Shown: positions 1-9,886 of the stretch, piece by piece
Layout: the number at the start of each line of letters is the position of its first letter
Position numbering within the stretch: the first letter of the stretch is position 1
NCBI GenBank assembly: GCA_003224145.1
Contig: QHYN01000200.1
Location: forward strand, 1-64,000
Reading direction: 5' to 3'
Length of the DNA stretch: 64,000 nt
From: Acidobacteriota bacterium
Lineage (GTDB): Bacteria > Acidobacteriota > Terriglobia > Acidiferrales > UBA7541
The notes under the pieces: generated by a model
The model's input: only the letters and a program-made list of their open reading frames with translations
What the model was told of the DNA's origin: nothing
Database searches by the model: none
Translations under genes and position numbers: made by a program

Positions 1-10
1 TAAACACTTC

Positions 11-2143
11 TTGCGGTTCGTTTGTGTTGCGTTGCTGGCTCTTGCTTCACTGCTGCTCGCTTCGGTCCTGCGGCTGCCAGCCACGGATGATTCTTCTCCC
101 CTGCCCGCACCCCCGGTGGCCAAGAAGGCGCCGAAAGTCACGGAAATCAATGGCCAAAAGATGGTCGATAACTACTTCTGGCTGCGAGACAAAAAGAATC
201 CGGAAGTGAAAGCGTATCTGGAGGCCGAGAACACCTACACCGACGCGGTCATGAAACCCACCGAGCCCTTGCAGAAAAAACTCTATGACGAAATGCTGAG
301 CCGCATCAAGGAAACGGACGTGGAGGTTCCGTACAAGGAAGGCGGCTATTTCTATTATGTGCGCACCGAAGCGGGCAAGCAGTACCCGATTCGCTGCCGC
401 AAGAAGGGCAGCATGGACGCCCCGGAAGAAGTGGTTCTAGACGTGAACGAACTCGCCAAAGGCCAGACCTTCATGTCTCTGGGGGCCTTCAGCGTGAGCG
501 ATGACGGGAATCTGCTGGCTTACGCCACGGACAACACTGGATTCCGGCAATTCACGCTGGCGGTGAAGGATTTGCGTACAGGAAAAGTCCTGCCCGACCA
601 TGCGGAGAGAGTTGGCTCTGTCGCTTGGGCCAACGACAACAAGACCATCTTCTATACCATCGAAGATGAAACGACCAAGCGCCAATACCGCATGTACCGC
701 CACACGGTAGGCACTACAGGAAACGACCCTCTAGTCTATGAGGAGAAAGATGAGCGCTTTGACGTCTTTGCGGGCAAAACACGCAGCAAGGCGTACGTCT
801 TCCTTTTCAGCGCCAGCCATACCACCACGGAAGTCCGTTACATTCCCGCGGACCAACCACTGGCCGAATGGAAAGTTCTCGAACCGCGTAAACAAGACGT
901 CGAATACTATCCCGATCACAGCGGCGATTTCATCTACATCCGCGTAAACGACACCGGCCGCAACTTTCGCCTTGTGAAAGCACCTATCTCCGATCCCGGA
1001 AAAAAGAACTGGCAGGAAGTCATTCCGCAGCGCGCGGATGTCATGCTTGACGACATCGACTTTTTCAAAGGCTACTATGTGCTGTCTGAACGGGAAAAAG
1101 GCTTGCCGCAGATTCGCGTGTGCGACTTACGCAACGGCGAGTGCAAGCATATCGACTTCCCAGAGCCCGCGTATGTGAGCTATTCCTACGTCAATCGGGA
1201 GTTTGACACCGCCAAGTTCCGCTACGGCTATCAGTCGTTCATCACGCCGCAATCCGTGTTTGAGTACGACATGGCCGGCGGCGGCTCGACTCTCCTGAAA
1301 CAAAAAGAGGTGCCGGGCGGTTATGACGGCACGCGCTATCAGGTCGAACGAGTTTTCGCGACGGCCTCCGACGGCGTGAAGGTTCCCATTTCCGTTTTGC
1401 ACTTGAAAGGCGTGAAGTTGGATGGCAAAGGCCCGATTTATCTCACCGGGTATGGTTCTTACGGGATCCCTTATGACATCGGCTTCAACTCCAACTTGTT
1501 CAGCCTCGTGGATCGCGGAGTGGTCGCGGCGGTGGCGCATATCCGCGGCGGCGGTGAAATGGGCAAAGCCTGGCACGACGACGGGCGCATGATGCACAAG
1601 AAAAACACCTTTACGGATTTCATCGCCAGCGCCGAATATCTAGTGGCTCAGGGATATGGCTCCAAAGACCACCTGGTCATCGAAGGCCGAAGCGCGGGCG
1701 GTCTGCTGATGGGCGCGGTCCTGAATCTGCGGCCGGATTTGTTCCATGCGGCGCTTGTCGGCGTTCCGTTTGTCGACGTGATGAACACCATGCTGGACGA
1801 GTCCTTGCCGTTGACCGTGGGCGAGTTCGAGGAATGGGGCAATCCCAAGGAAAAGCCGGCGTTCGACTACATGCTGACCTACTCACCGTACGACAACATC
1901 GCGACCAAAACTTATCCCAACATTCTGGTCAGAACTTCTTTTAATGACAGCCAGGTGATGTACTGGGAGCCGGCCAAGTACGTGGCGAAAATGCGCGCGC
2001 TACGCAAGGATCACAATCTGCTCATCCTGAAAACAAAAATGGACCCCGGTGGCCATGGGGGCGCCTCCGGACGGTATGACCGGCTGAAGGATAACGCGTT
2101 TGATTACGCGTTCTTCCTGACGCAGATGGGGATCCAGAACTGA
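11..2143 (+). CDS. S9A prolyl oligopeptidase / oligopeptidase B-like serine peptidase
   Basis: ORF 710 aa; catalytic-type motif IEGRSAGGLLMGA, downstream SFNDSQV and PGGHGG; N-terminal hydrophobic segment; beta-propeller-like N-terminal part. Confidence 0.9.
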   Translation: MRFVCVALLALASLLLASVLRLPATDDSSPLPAPPVAKKAPKVTEINGQKMVDNYFWLRDKKNPEVKAYLEAENTYTDAVMKPTEPLQKKLYDEMLSRIKETDVEVPYKEGGYFYYVRTEAGKQYPIRCRKKGSMDAPEEVVLDVNELAKGQTFMSLGAFSVSDDGNLLAYATDNTGFRQFTLAVKDLRTGKVLPDHAERVGSVAWANDNKTIFYTIEDETTKRQYRMYRHTVGTTGNDPLVYEEKDERFDVFAGKTRSKAYVFLFSASHTTTEVRYIPADQPLAEWKVLEPRKQDVEYYPDHSGDFIYIRVNDTGRNFRLVKAPISDPGKKNWQEVIPQRADVMLDDIDFFKGYYVLSEREKGLPQIRVCDLRNGECKHIDFPEPAYVSYSYVNREFDTAKFRYGYQSFITPQSVFEYDMAGGGSTLLKQKEVPGGYDGTRYQVERVFATASDGVKVPISVLHLKGVKLDGKGPIYLTGYGSYGIPYDIGFNSNLFSLVDRGVVAAVAHIRGGGEMGKAWHDDGRMMHKKNTFTDFIASAEYLVAQGYGSKDHLVIEGRSAGGLLMGAVLNLRPDLFHAALVGVPFVDVMNTMLDESLPLTVGEFEEWGNPKEKPAFDYMLTYSPYDNIATKTYPNILVRTSFNDSQVMYWEPAKYVAKMRALRKDHNLLILKTKMDPGGHGGASGRYDRLKDNAFDYAFFLTQMGIQN

Positions 2144-2149
2144 CGGCTG

Positions 2150-2482
2150 CTAGGAGGCGGCCGTCGCTGAGGTTGGAATTACCCCTGCTGGCGCCAAAGG
2201 CAGAACAATCCACAGAATGATGTAAGCGAACAAGCCGGTGCCAAAGCAAAGGACAGCCAGCAGCCAGAGCACTCGGATGACCGTGGGATCCATGTCAAAA
2301 TAGTCGGCAAGGCCAGCGCATACGCCGGCAATTTTCTTGTCCGTGGACGAACGCATCAGCTTTTTCTTGTCGCCAGTTTGTGGCGAGAAGCCCGGCGCGG
2401 GCGTTTCCGGCTGCTTCGCGCCGCAGTTGTAGCAAAACTTCGAACCGATGGCGATGTCTTTTTGGCAATTAGGGCAGATCAT
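2150..2482 (-). CDS. PspC-domain protein with N-terminal zinc ribbon
   Basis: [24 protein letters not shown] zinc ribbon followed by [37 protein letters not shown] (PspC); internal Met chosen as start. Confidence 0.85.
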   Translation of the reverse strand: MICPNCQKDIAIGSKFCYNCGAKQPETPAPGFSPQTGDKKKLMRSSTDKKIAGVCAGLADYFDMDPTVIRVLWLLAVLCFGTGLFAYIILWIVLPLAPAGVIPTSATAAS

Positions 2483-2582
2483 AGACTTACCCCCACAGAG
2501 CGAAGTTTCTGGCCCTTCCACCTATAAATACGCAAATTGAGCCAGAAAAGTTTCCCTGCGAGGCAGTTTATACCAGGCAGGC

Positions 2583-4739
2583 TCAGTACTCCAAAAGTTG
2601 TTTCACCGCGGCGGTGATGTCGTTCGTCTGCGGCAAAATCACTTCCTCGAGTTTTGGTGCGTAGGCGCAAAACGTGTCCACGGCGGCAACGCGCTTGACC
2701 GGGGCATCGAGTTCCTCGAACAACTCGTCGGCAATCCGCGCCGTAATCTCCGCGCCATACCCCCAGCTCAGCATGTCTTCGTAGGCCACGATCGCGCGGT
2801 GCGTCTTTCGAACCGTCGCCGCGATGGCTTCCCAGTCATACGGCGAGAGCGAACGGAGATCGAGGATTTCAACGTTGACGCCATCGCGCTGCAGTTGTGC
2901 CGCGGCAATTTCCGCACGATGCACCACCGCGCCATAAGTGATGATGCTCAGGTCGGTGCCTTCCTTCACCACCCGCGCTTTGCCAAACGGAATCGTGAAA
3001 TCGGGCCCGGGGAACTCTGAGCGGTTGTACGGCTGGCGGTAAAGATGTTTGTGCTCGAGGAACATCACCGGATCGTCGCAGCGGATCGCCGTGCGCAGCA
3101 GCCCTGCGATATCTAGTGCAGTGGATGGCATCACCACACGTAGTCCCGGGCAGTGCGTGAAAATCGATTCGCCGCTCTGGCTGTGGTACACGCCGCCGCC
3201 GGTCAGATAGCCGCCGATCGGTACGCGCAACACCACGGGCGCCTTGAATGCGCCATTCGAACGCCAGCGCATCACGCACAATTCATCGCGAATCTGCATC
3301 ATCGCCGGCCAGATGTAGTCAAAAAACTGGATCTCCGCGACCGGCTTCAGTCCGCGCACGGCCATGCCAATGGCCCGCCCGACGATACCTGCTTCCGCCA
3401 GCGGCGTGTTGAACACGCGGTCGTGCCCGTATTTCCGTTGCAATCCCGAAGTCGCTTTGAAAACCCCACCCTTCCCCTTCACCTGCTTGAGATTTTCTTC
3501 GCGGCTTGCGTCGGCCACGTCTTCGCCGAAAACCGTGATGCGTTCGTCGCGCGCCATCTCGTCAGAGAGAGTCAACGCGACCATCTCCACCATCGTTTTT
3601 GGCGCGCCGTGAAAGTGAGGCTGCGTTTCGAATGTCGCGGACGTCGGATCAATTTCCAGCGAATAAACGTTCTCGTAAATGGAATCCACGGACGGCTGTT
3701 CCGCGGCAAGAGCCTGATCCGCGGCCGCGCGAACTTCCTCGTCGATTTCCGCTTCCAGGTTCTCAATTTGTTTCTGATCGAGGATCCCTTCGCGCACCAG
3801 AAGGAGCGCCATTTTGGAAATCGGATCGCGCCGCGCCTCTTCTTCGCGTTCCGCGGGGGATTTGTAAAGCTTTTCGTCGTCGGACAACGAATGGGAGTAC
3901 GGGCGCGTCACGTGGGCGTGAACCAGCGCTGGGCCGCGGCGCTCCCGGCAGTGCTGCACGGCTTCTTTGCAGGCAGAGTAGCTTTCGAATGGGTCCGTGC
4001 CGTCACATTCGGCGACGTGCAGCCCCGGGAAACCGCGCACCAACTTCGAAATGTTGCCGCCCGCCGTCTGTACCTCGATGGGGACGGAGATGGCGTAGCC
4101 GTTGTCTTCGATCAGATAAACCAAAGGAAGCTTCTTCGCACAGGCGGCGTTGAGCGACTCCCAAAACTCGCCTTCGCTGGTGGCGCCATCACCGCCAGAG
4201 ACGTACACAATCTCGTCACTCTGTTGGCTTACATACTGGCCAAGAGGGGCCTTCTTAGCTTGCTCAAGGGCTTTCGGCCGCCCCTCGTAATAGAGCGTGG
4301 CCTCAGCCGCCCCCACCGCGTGCAAAAACTGGGTTCCCGTGCAGGAAGACTTGCTGACGATATTCAGCCGCGGCTGGCCCCAATGGGACGGCATCTGCCG
4401 GCCACCGGAGCTGGGATCGTCCTTCGCACCCACCGCTGCCAGAAGAGTTTCCAGCGGGGTGACGCCCACCATCAGACAGAGCGCGCGATCGCGGTAGTAA
4501 GGAAACAGCCAGTCCACGCCGGGACGCAACAAAAGTCCCATCGTGGCGCAAACCGCTTCATGTCCAGCGCTGGAGATCTGGAAATAAATCTTATTCTGGC
4601 GCTTCAGTTGAATTTCGCGGTCGTCGAGCCGTCGCGAAAGGTACATCGTGCGGTAAATGCGAAGGAGGGTGTCGTGATCCAGGCCCTGAACTTTGGGGGC
4701 GTCAAGCTTTGCCAGTTTGACGCGCGTTTGGAGCGCCAT
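2583..4739 (-). CDS. Fused alpha/beta E1 component of branched-chain 2-oxoacid / pyruvate-type dehydrogenase
   Basis: E1-alpha half ([44 protein letters not shown]) joined to E1-beta half ([35 protein letters not shown]) in one ORF; start moved to MALQTRVK. Confidence 0.9.
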   Translation of the reverse strand: MALQTRVKLAKLDAPKVQGLDHDTLLRIYRTMYLSRRLDDREIQLKRQNKIYFQISSAGHEAVCATMGLLLRPGVDWLFPYYRDRALCLMVGVTPLETLLAAVGAKDDPSSGGRQMPSHWGQPRLNIVSKSSCTGTQFLHAVGAAEATLYYEGRPKALEQAKKAPLGQYVSQQSDEIVYVSGGDGATSEGEFWESLNAACAKKLPLVYLIEDNGYAISVPIEVQTAGGNISKLVRGFPGLHVAECDGTDPFESYSACKEAVQHCRERRGPALVHAHVTRPYSHSLSDDEKLYKSPAEREEEARRDPISKMALLLVREGILDQKQIENLEAEIDEEVRAAADQALAAEQPSVDSIYENVYSLEIDPTSATFETQPHFHGAPKTMVEMVALTLSDEMARDERITVFGEDVADASREENLKQVKGKGGVFKATSGLQRKYGHDRVFNTPLAEAGIVGRAIGMAVRGLKPVAEIQFFDYIWPAMMQIRDELCVMRWRSNGAFKAPVVLRVPIGGYLTGGGVYHSQSGESIFTHCPGLRVVMPSTALDIAGLLRTAIRCDDPVMFLEHKHLYRQPYNRSEFPGPDFTIPFGKARVVKEGTDLSIITYGAVVHRAEIAAAQLQRDGVNVEILDLRSLSPYDWEAIAATVRKTHRAIVAYEDMLSWGYGAEITARIADELFEELDAPVKRVAAVDTFCAYAPKLEEVILPQTNDITAAVKQLLEY

Positions 4740-4910
4740 TCGTTCTCCCTCGTGTTGGAATCGGGGGCTTGCGCTTCTGCGGAATTCAATTATAGCGGAT
4801 TTCCCGCTCGATCCGCCCAAATTGGTTTCTTCGACAATGCCTTTGGGGCACCGTCATCGGGCCAATTTGGCCTCAAATCCCTGAATCCAAAAACGCTCCA
4901 TATTCTCAAA

Positions 4911-5375
4911 TCACGAGAGCGATTCGAATTGCGTGTCTGTGGCTTCGAATTCCGGATCGTGCTGGTGGATGATCTTCGGAGCGGCACTCTTGAACGGCTC
5001 CTCGGAGGGAATTCGCTCCAGCCAGCGCTGTTCGGAGAGTTTTTCGTAGGAGGAAAAATACAGCCTCACGAGCAACCCAACTTTGCCGTCCATAGCTGCC
5101 GCAGGCTTTTCCGCGGCGGGCTCGCTGGATTTTTCCGCAGCTTTTGCTGTGGTTTTTGCTGCCGGCTTTGCCTTTGACTTCGTCGCGGGCGCAGGCTTTT
5201 CCACAGCCTCGGGTTTCGAAACGGTTTCCACCACAGCGCTCTCCGGACGGTCCATTTTGTACTGCACTCTCTTGTCCAGCCGGAACGCCTGCCTCCAACC
5301 ATCTAGTTTATGCCGCGCTTGCTGAGCCTTTTCTTCGTCGGTGCCAAAATCAAAACGAATATACGTGTGCGCCAT
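4911..5375 (-). CDS. Conserved hypothetical protein with Ala/Lys/Pro-rich linker
   Basis: ORF; likely start MAHTYIRFDFGTDEEKAQQARHKLDGWRQAFRLDKRVQYKMDR. Confidence 0.6.
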   Translation of the reverse strand: MAHTYIRFDFGTDEEKAQQARHKLDGWRQAFRLDKRVQYKMDRPESAVVETVSKPEAVEKPAPATKSKAKPAAKTTAKAAEKSSEPAAEKPAAAMDGKVGLLVRLYFSSYEKLSEQRWLERIPSEEPFKSAAPKIIHQHDPEFEATDTQFESLS

Positions 5376-5525
5376 GCTTCGAGTCTGCGGCGCGCCGCAC
5401 GCCAAGTCAAGACTCCGAGAAACCGCCCGTCGATCCTCTAATACGCGGGCATATCGGAGCCTTTCGACAGGTCTGCTGAAGGTCGACTCCATTTAGCGTA
5501 TGATTGAAGGAAGCTTGGATCGGAG

Positions 5526-5942
5526 ATGAAGATTCCACATCAAGACCGCTGGCGCTCGTTTTTCGCAACGCTTTGCCTGGTTGCGGTCGTCCTTCTTTAT
5601 GCGCCGCTGGCCGGAACCGCATGGACTCTCTACTCCGTAGCCTGCTGCACGTCGGGGCAATGCCCGATCCAGGGACACCATCACCAGCACTCACCCGCTT
5701 CCTCTCGGAAGTCGATGGACTGCGGTCATGAAATGCCCGGCTTGTCCAAATGCACCATGTCGTGTTGTCATAATTCGGACCATCCCGCAATCGCACCTGT
5801 TTTGTTTGTGCTCCCTCCCGCGCTCAACGTTTCTGCGCCTTCCAGTTTCAAGTCATCCATCACTTTCTCTAAGCCATCGAATGATCTGCGCTCAATCGAG
5901 CCGCTTTCACCTCCTCCTCGCCTCTCTGCAGCGGCCGCTTAA
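5526..5942 (+). CDS. Small exported Cys/His/Met-rich protein, putative metal-associated
   Basis: N-terminal hydrophobic segment FFATLCLVAVVLLYAPLAGTAW, then CCTSGQCPIQGHHHQH and CGHEMPGLSKCTMSCCHNSDH; directly upstream of a TonB receptor. Confidence 0.6.
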   Translation: MKIPHQDRWRSFFATLCLVAVVLLYAPLAGTAWTLYSVACCTSGQCPIQGHHHQHSPASSRKSMDCGHEMPGLSKCTMSCCHNSDHPAIAPVLFVLPPALNVSAPSSFKSSITFSKPSNDLRSIEPLSPPPRLSAAAA

Positions 5943-6028
5943 AGCGCCGCCCGCTCTTTCCATCCGCTGATCCACGCGCTCCGCGGCAACCTGCCGCGAC
6001 TCAACCATTTTAGGGAGAAAGAGTTTCT

Positions 6029-8263
6029 ATGCGACGCATCTTGTTGTTCGCAGTTTTTCTTTTGGCGGCTACGGGGGCCTTCGCCACGGTCTTTGGCGGC
6101 GTCCGCGGCATCGTTCATGATCCACAGCACCGCCCGGTTCCTGACATAAAAGTGATTCTCAAAGCGCGCGCTTCGGACTACACGCAATCCTCCCTGACCG
6201 ACTCCGCCGGGCAATTCCAATTCGATGCGGTCCCTCTGGGCGAATACACCGTCACGATCTCCGATTCCACCTTCATGGCCGGTCAGCAGAGCGTGACGGT
6301 CCTCTCCGGCACCTCTCCCGTTCTGCACCTTGAACTGCGTCTTCCATCACAGAGCCAGACGGTCACGGTTTCTGCTGACGCAGCGCAAACTGAAACCGTC
6401 ACGCCCACCAGCCTCGTGGATCGCCTGCAAATCCAGGAAGCGCCCGGGGCTTCGCGTTCCAACAGTCTCGCCATGGTCGCTGACTTCGTCCCCGGCGCCT
6501 ACCTCTCGCACGACCAGCTTCACATTCGTGGCGGGCACCAGGTCAGTTGGCTCATTGACGGCGTGCCCATCCCCAACACCAACATCGCCAGCAATCTCGG
6601 GCCGCAAATCGACCCGAAAGATATCGACGTCCTCGAAATCCAGCGGGGCAGTTACTCCGCCGACTATGGCGATCGCACCTACGGAATCTTCAACGTCGCG
6701 CCGCGCACCGGCTTCGAGCGCAACAACGAGGCCGAGCTGATTCTTTCCACCGGCAATTTTTTTCAAACCGACGATCAGCTCAATTTCGGCGGCCACTCCA
6801 GCCGCCTCGCCTACTACGCCAGCCTCAGCGGCAATCGCACGAACCTGGGCCTGGACCCGCCAACAGCGGCCGTTCTCCACGACGCTGCCAACGGCTTCGG
6901 CGGATTCACTTCGCTGATTTACAATGCGGATCCGCAGGACCAGCTTCGCCTGGTTGCGCAGTCCCGCCGCGATTTCTATCAGGTTCCCTTCGATCCCAAG
7001 GACCCGAACAACGCGCCCGGCCAATCCCTGCGCGATGCCAACGTCGAAAAAGATTCCTTCCTCACGTTTTCCTGGGTTCGCACCATCAATCCGGGCTTGG
7101 TGCTCACGGCCTCGCCCTTCTATCACTACAACGCCGCGAGCTATGGCAGCAGCCCGCAGGATTTTCCCGCTTCCACGACCCAAGACCGCGCTTCCCAGTA
7201 CGAAGGCGGCCAGGCCTCGCTCTCTTGGGTGGTGAAGCGCAACAATCTGCGCGCCGGCCTGTTCGGCTTCGCGCAGCAGGATAATGAACTCTTTGGGTTG
7301 CTCTGCCACGATCCGCAACAGTGCGTTGGGCTCAGTTCGCCGGAAATCGACAATTCCACGGGGAGCCTTGTGGCGGTTTACGCTGAGGACCAGTTGAAAG
7401 CCACTTCCTGGCTCACGTTCAACGCCGGCCTTCGCCAAACTCATTTTTCCGGTGGCGTGCTTGAGAACGCCAGCAGCCCTCGCGTTGGCGCCTCGGTGCG
7501 CATCCCAAAACTCAACTGGGTTTTCCGCGGTTTCTATGGCCACTTTTATCAGCCTCCGCCCTTGTTGACCGTTTCCGGCCCCCTCTTGCAAGCCGCCAGC
7601 GCTCAAAACCTCAGTTTTATCCCGCTCCATGGGGAGCGCGACGAAGAGCATCAGTTCGGCGTCACTATTTCCTTTCACGGCTGGACGCTCGACGCCACCA
7701 ACTTCCTCACGCGCGCCAGGAACTTCTTCGATCACAACAATTTCAACAATTCCGATCTCTTTTTCCCCATCACCATCGAGGGTGCGCGCATCAACGGCTG
7801 GGAACTCACTCTGCGCTCCCCGCGCATCCGTAACCGCGGCCAAATTTATCTGACTTATTCCAATCAGCTCGCGCTCGGTTGTGGCGGCATCAATGGCGGC
7901 CTCACCGATTTCTCCTTCGGCGGCGGTTGCGGCTTCCTCGATCATGATCAGCGCAACACGCTTCATATTGGGGGCGAGTATGCTCTGCCGTGGCATGCCC
8001 ACGCGTCCACGGACATCTCCTACGCCTCCGGCTTTGCCAACGGAACTCTAACTGCCGCGAATCCTCGAGACCATCTCCAGCCGCACACTACTTTTGATCT
8101 TTCGCTTGGCAAACATTTCGGCGAGCGCTTCTCGATCAACGTTCAGGCGGTCAATGTCGCCAACCGCCGTGTGCTGCTCGACAATAGCTTCACTTTTGGC
8201 GGCACACACTTCCTCAAACCGCGCGAAATCTTTGTCCAAGTGCGCTATCGCTTCCACTACTGA
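6029..8263 (+). CDS. TonB-dependent receptor with N-terminal carboxypeptidase-regulatory-like domain
   Basis: 744 aa; signal peptide; VFGGVRGIVHDPQHRPVPDIKVILKARASDYTQSSLTDSAGQFQFDAVPLGEYTV; plug-like HIRGGHQVSWLIDGVPIPNTN; C-terminal aromatic residue. Confidence 0.85.
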   Translation: MRRILLFAVFLLAATGAFATVFGGVRGIVHDPQHRPVPDIKVILKARASDYTQSSLTDSAGQFQFDAVPLGEYTVTISDSTFMAGQQSVTVLSGTSPVLHLELRLPSQSQTVTVSADAAQTETVTPTSLVDRLQIQEAPGASRSNSLAMVADFVPGAYLSHDQLHIRGGHQVSWLIDGVPIPNTNIASNLGPQIDPKDIDVLEIQRGSYSADYGDRTYGIFNVAPRTGFERNNEAELILSTGNFFQTDDQLNFGGHSSRLAYYASLSGNRTNLGLDPPTAAVLHDAANGFGGFTSLIYNADPQDQLRLVAQSRRDFYQVPFDPKDPNNAPGQSLRDANVEKDSFLTFSWVRTINPGLVLTASPFYHYNAASYGSSPQDFPASTTQDRASQYEGGQASLSWVVKRNNLRAGLFGFAQQDNELFGLLCHDPQQCVGLSSPEIDNSTGSLVAVYAEDQLKATSWLTFNAGLRQTHFSGGVLENASSPRVGASVRIPKLNWVFRGFYGHFYQPPPLLTVSGPLLQAASAQNLSFIPLHGERDEEHQFGVTISFHGWTLDATNFLTRARNFFDHNNFNNSDLFFPITIEGARINGWELTLRSPRIRNRGQIYLTYSNQLALGCGGINGGLTDFSFGGGCGFLDHDQRNTLHIGGEYALPWHAHASTDISYASGFANGTLTAANPRDHLQPHTTFDLSLGKHFGERFSINVQAVNVANRRVLLDNSFTFGGTHFLKPREIFVQVRYRFHY

Positions 8264-8328
8264 TGCTTTCTCCTTGACCTTCTTCACATTTTTAGCTAGC
8301 ATCATTCCAGGTGAAACTGTTTGGAGAA

Positions 8329-8352
8329 GCGGCGGTCATCCGCCGTTTTTTC
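8329..8352 (+). terminator. Rho-independent terminator
   Basis: CGGCGG-TCAT-CCGCCG hairpin followed by TTTTTTCTTTT downstream of the TonB receptor. Confidence 0.75.
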
Positions 8353-8588
8353 TTTTGCCCCACGGACCGGGCTTGCGTTGGCAAAATCCCGCGGAGCGCA
8401 CGCTTCAAAACCCGCAAGACCTGCACAATTTTAGTGCAATCTAAATCCTTTAGAATCAGCACTTCTACAAATGTTCATTCTAAAGAACTTAAAACCCTTT
8501 AGAATCAACACTTACGAAAAACCTAGGGTGAGGGGTGCGGCCTACGCTGCTGGAGTTTTTTTAGCTGCCGACTGTAAACTGCATCCTT

Positions 8589-9782
8589 ATGCCCGAACCC
8601 AAACAATCCTGGCTCAATCGCACCGTCCTTGGCGTTGGCCTCACCAGTCTCTTCAGCGACTGGAGCCACGAAACGGCGACCGCAGTCCTGCCTGCATTCC
8701 TCGCAGCCATTGGCGCGGGTCCAGCGTGGCTCGGCGCCATCGAAGGCATCGCCGACGGCCTCTCCAGTTTCGCAAAGCTCGCCGCGGGTTATTACACGGA
8801 CCAGCTAAAGCGCCGCAAACCCCTCGCCGTGTTCGGCTACGCTTTCACCGCGCTGTGCACCGCATCGTTCGCACTGGCAAGCCACGCCTATCAGGTGCTC
8901 TTGGGACGCGCCGGGGCCTGGCTTGGGCGCGGCGTCCGTTCCCCGGCGAGGAAAGCGCTTCTCGCTGCGGACGTTCCTCCAAATGCTTATGGCCGTGCGT
9001 TCGGTCTCGAACGCCTCATGGACACCCTCGGCGCCATCGCCGGCCCGCTTTGTGCCCTTTGGCTCCTCGAAGCGACCGGGCATTCTTACCGCAAAGTTTT
9101 TTTCTGGACGCTTCTTCCCGGCCTCGTGGCTGTAGCATCCTTCTGGCTGCTGGTGCGCGAGCGCCCGGTCACGGCGCGCTCCCATCGTTCTTTCTTTCTT
9201 GGATTGAAGGCGCTTCCCATTCCCTTTCGGCGCTTGCTTCTGGGCGTTGGCATTTTCGGCGCAGGCGATTTTTCTCATTCGCTGCTGATTCTTTATGCTT
9301 CCCGGATGCTGGCGCCGAGTCACGGTCTCGCGCGCGCTGCCAGCCTGGCCGTCGGTCTCTACACACTTCACAACATCTTCTACGCCGGCTCGGCGTACCT
9401 TAGTGGCTGGCTCGGCGATCACGTTCCTCAACGCAAATTCGTCCTCGCGGCAGGCTACGCGCTCGCGGGTATCACCGCAATTCTTCTTTGCACGGGAACG
9501 CATTCGTTGTGGTTGCTGGCTCTGATTTTCGCTCTGGCAGGTCTCTACATCGGCACCGAAGAGCCGTTGGAAGACTCACTCTCCGCCGAACTCGTTCCGC
9601 ACGAGCAGCACGGCATGGCTTTCGGCACACTTGCTGCTGTCAACGCCGCCGGCGACTTTGTCTCCAGTCTTCTTGTGGGCTTTCTCTGGAGCGCCTTCAA
9701 CGTGCAAATCGCCTTCGCCGCCTCGGCCATCCTCTTCTTTAGCGGCGCTGCCCTGATTCTCCGTCTCCGCACCCATCCCTGA
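8589..9782 (+). CDS. MFS transporter
   Basis: 397 aa, about 12 hydrophobic segments, MFS-type pattern GLTSLFSDWSHETATAVLPAFLAAIGAGPAWLGAIEGIADGLSSFAKLAAGYYTDQLKRRK. Confidence 0.85.
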   Translation: MPEPKQSWLNRTVLGVGLTSLFSDWSHETATAVLPAFLAAIGAGPAWLGAIEGIADGLSSFAKLAAGYYTDQLKRRKPLAVFGYAFTALCTASFALASHAYQVLLGRAGAWLGRGVRSPARKALLAADVPPNAYGRAFGLERLMDTLGAIAGPLCALWLLEATGHSYRKVFFWTLLPGLVAVASFWLLVRERPVTARSHRSFFLGLKALPIPFRRLLLGVGIFGAGDFSHSLLILYASRMLAPSHGLARAASLAVGLYTLHNIFYAGSAYLSGWLGDHVPQRKFVLAAGYALAGITAILLCTGTHSLWLLALIFALAGLYIGTEEPLEDSLSAELVPHEQHGMAFGTLAAVNAAGDFVSSLLVGFLWSAFNVQIAFAASAILFFSGAALILRLRTHP

Positions 9783-9886
9783 TTTGCTCTTGCGTTGCGG
9801 CAAGCCGCGTGTTAGCGTTGGCGAACAAAAGGCGAATAGGCTGCGCTGACTCCTTTCAGGCCTGGCGCCTTTCCGAGGGGCTCTTC

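Noticed and set aside
3153-5177. 674-aa plus-strand ORF antisense to the E1 dehydrogenase gene
   Set aside because: Lies opposite a strongly supported E1 gene; His/Arg/Phe-rich composition typical of antisense frames in high-GC DNA.
6347-8002. 551-aa minus-strand ORF antisense to the TonB receptor
   Set aside because: Ala/Glu/Val-rich antisense shadow of a well-supported receptor gene; no recognisable motif.
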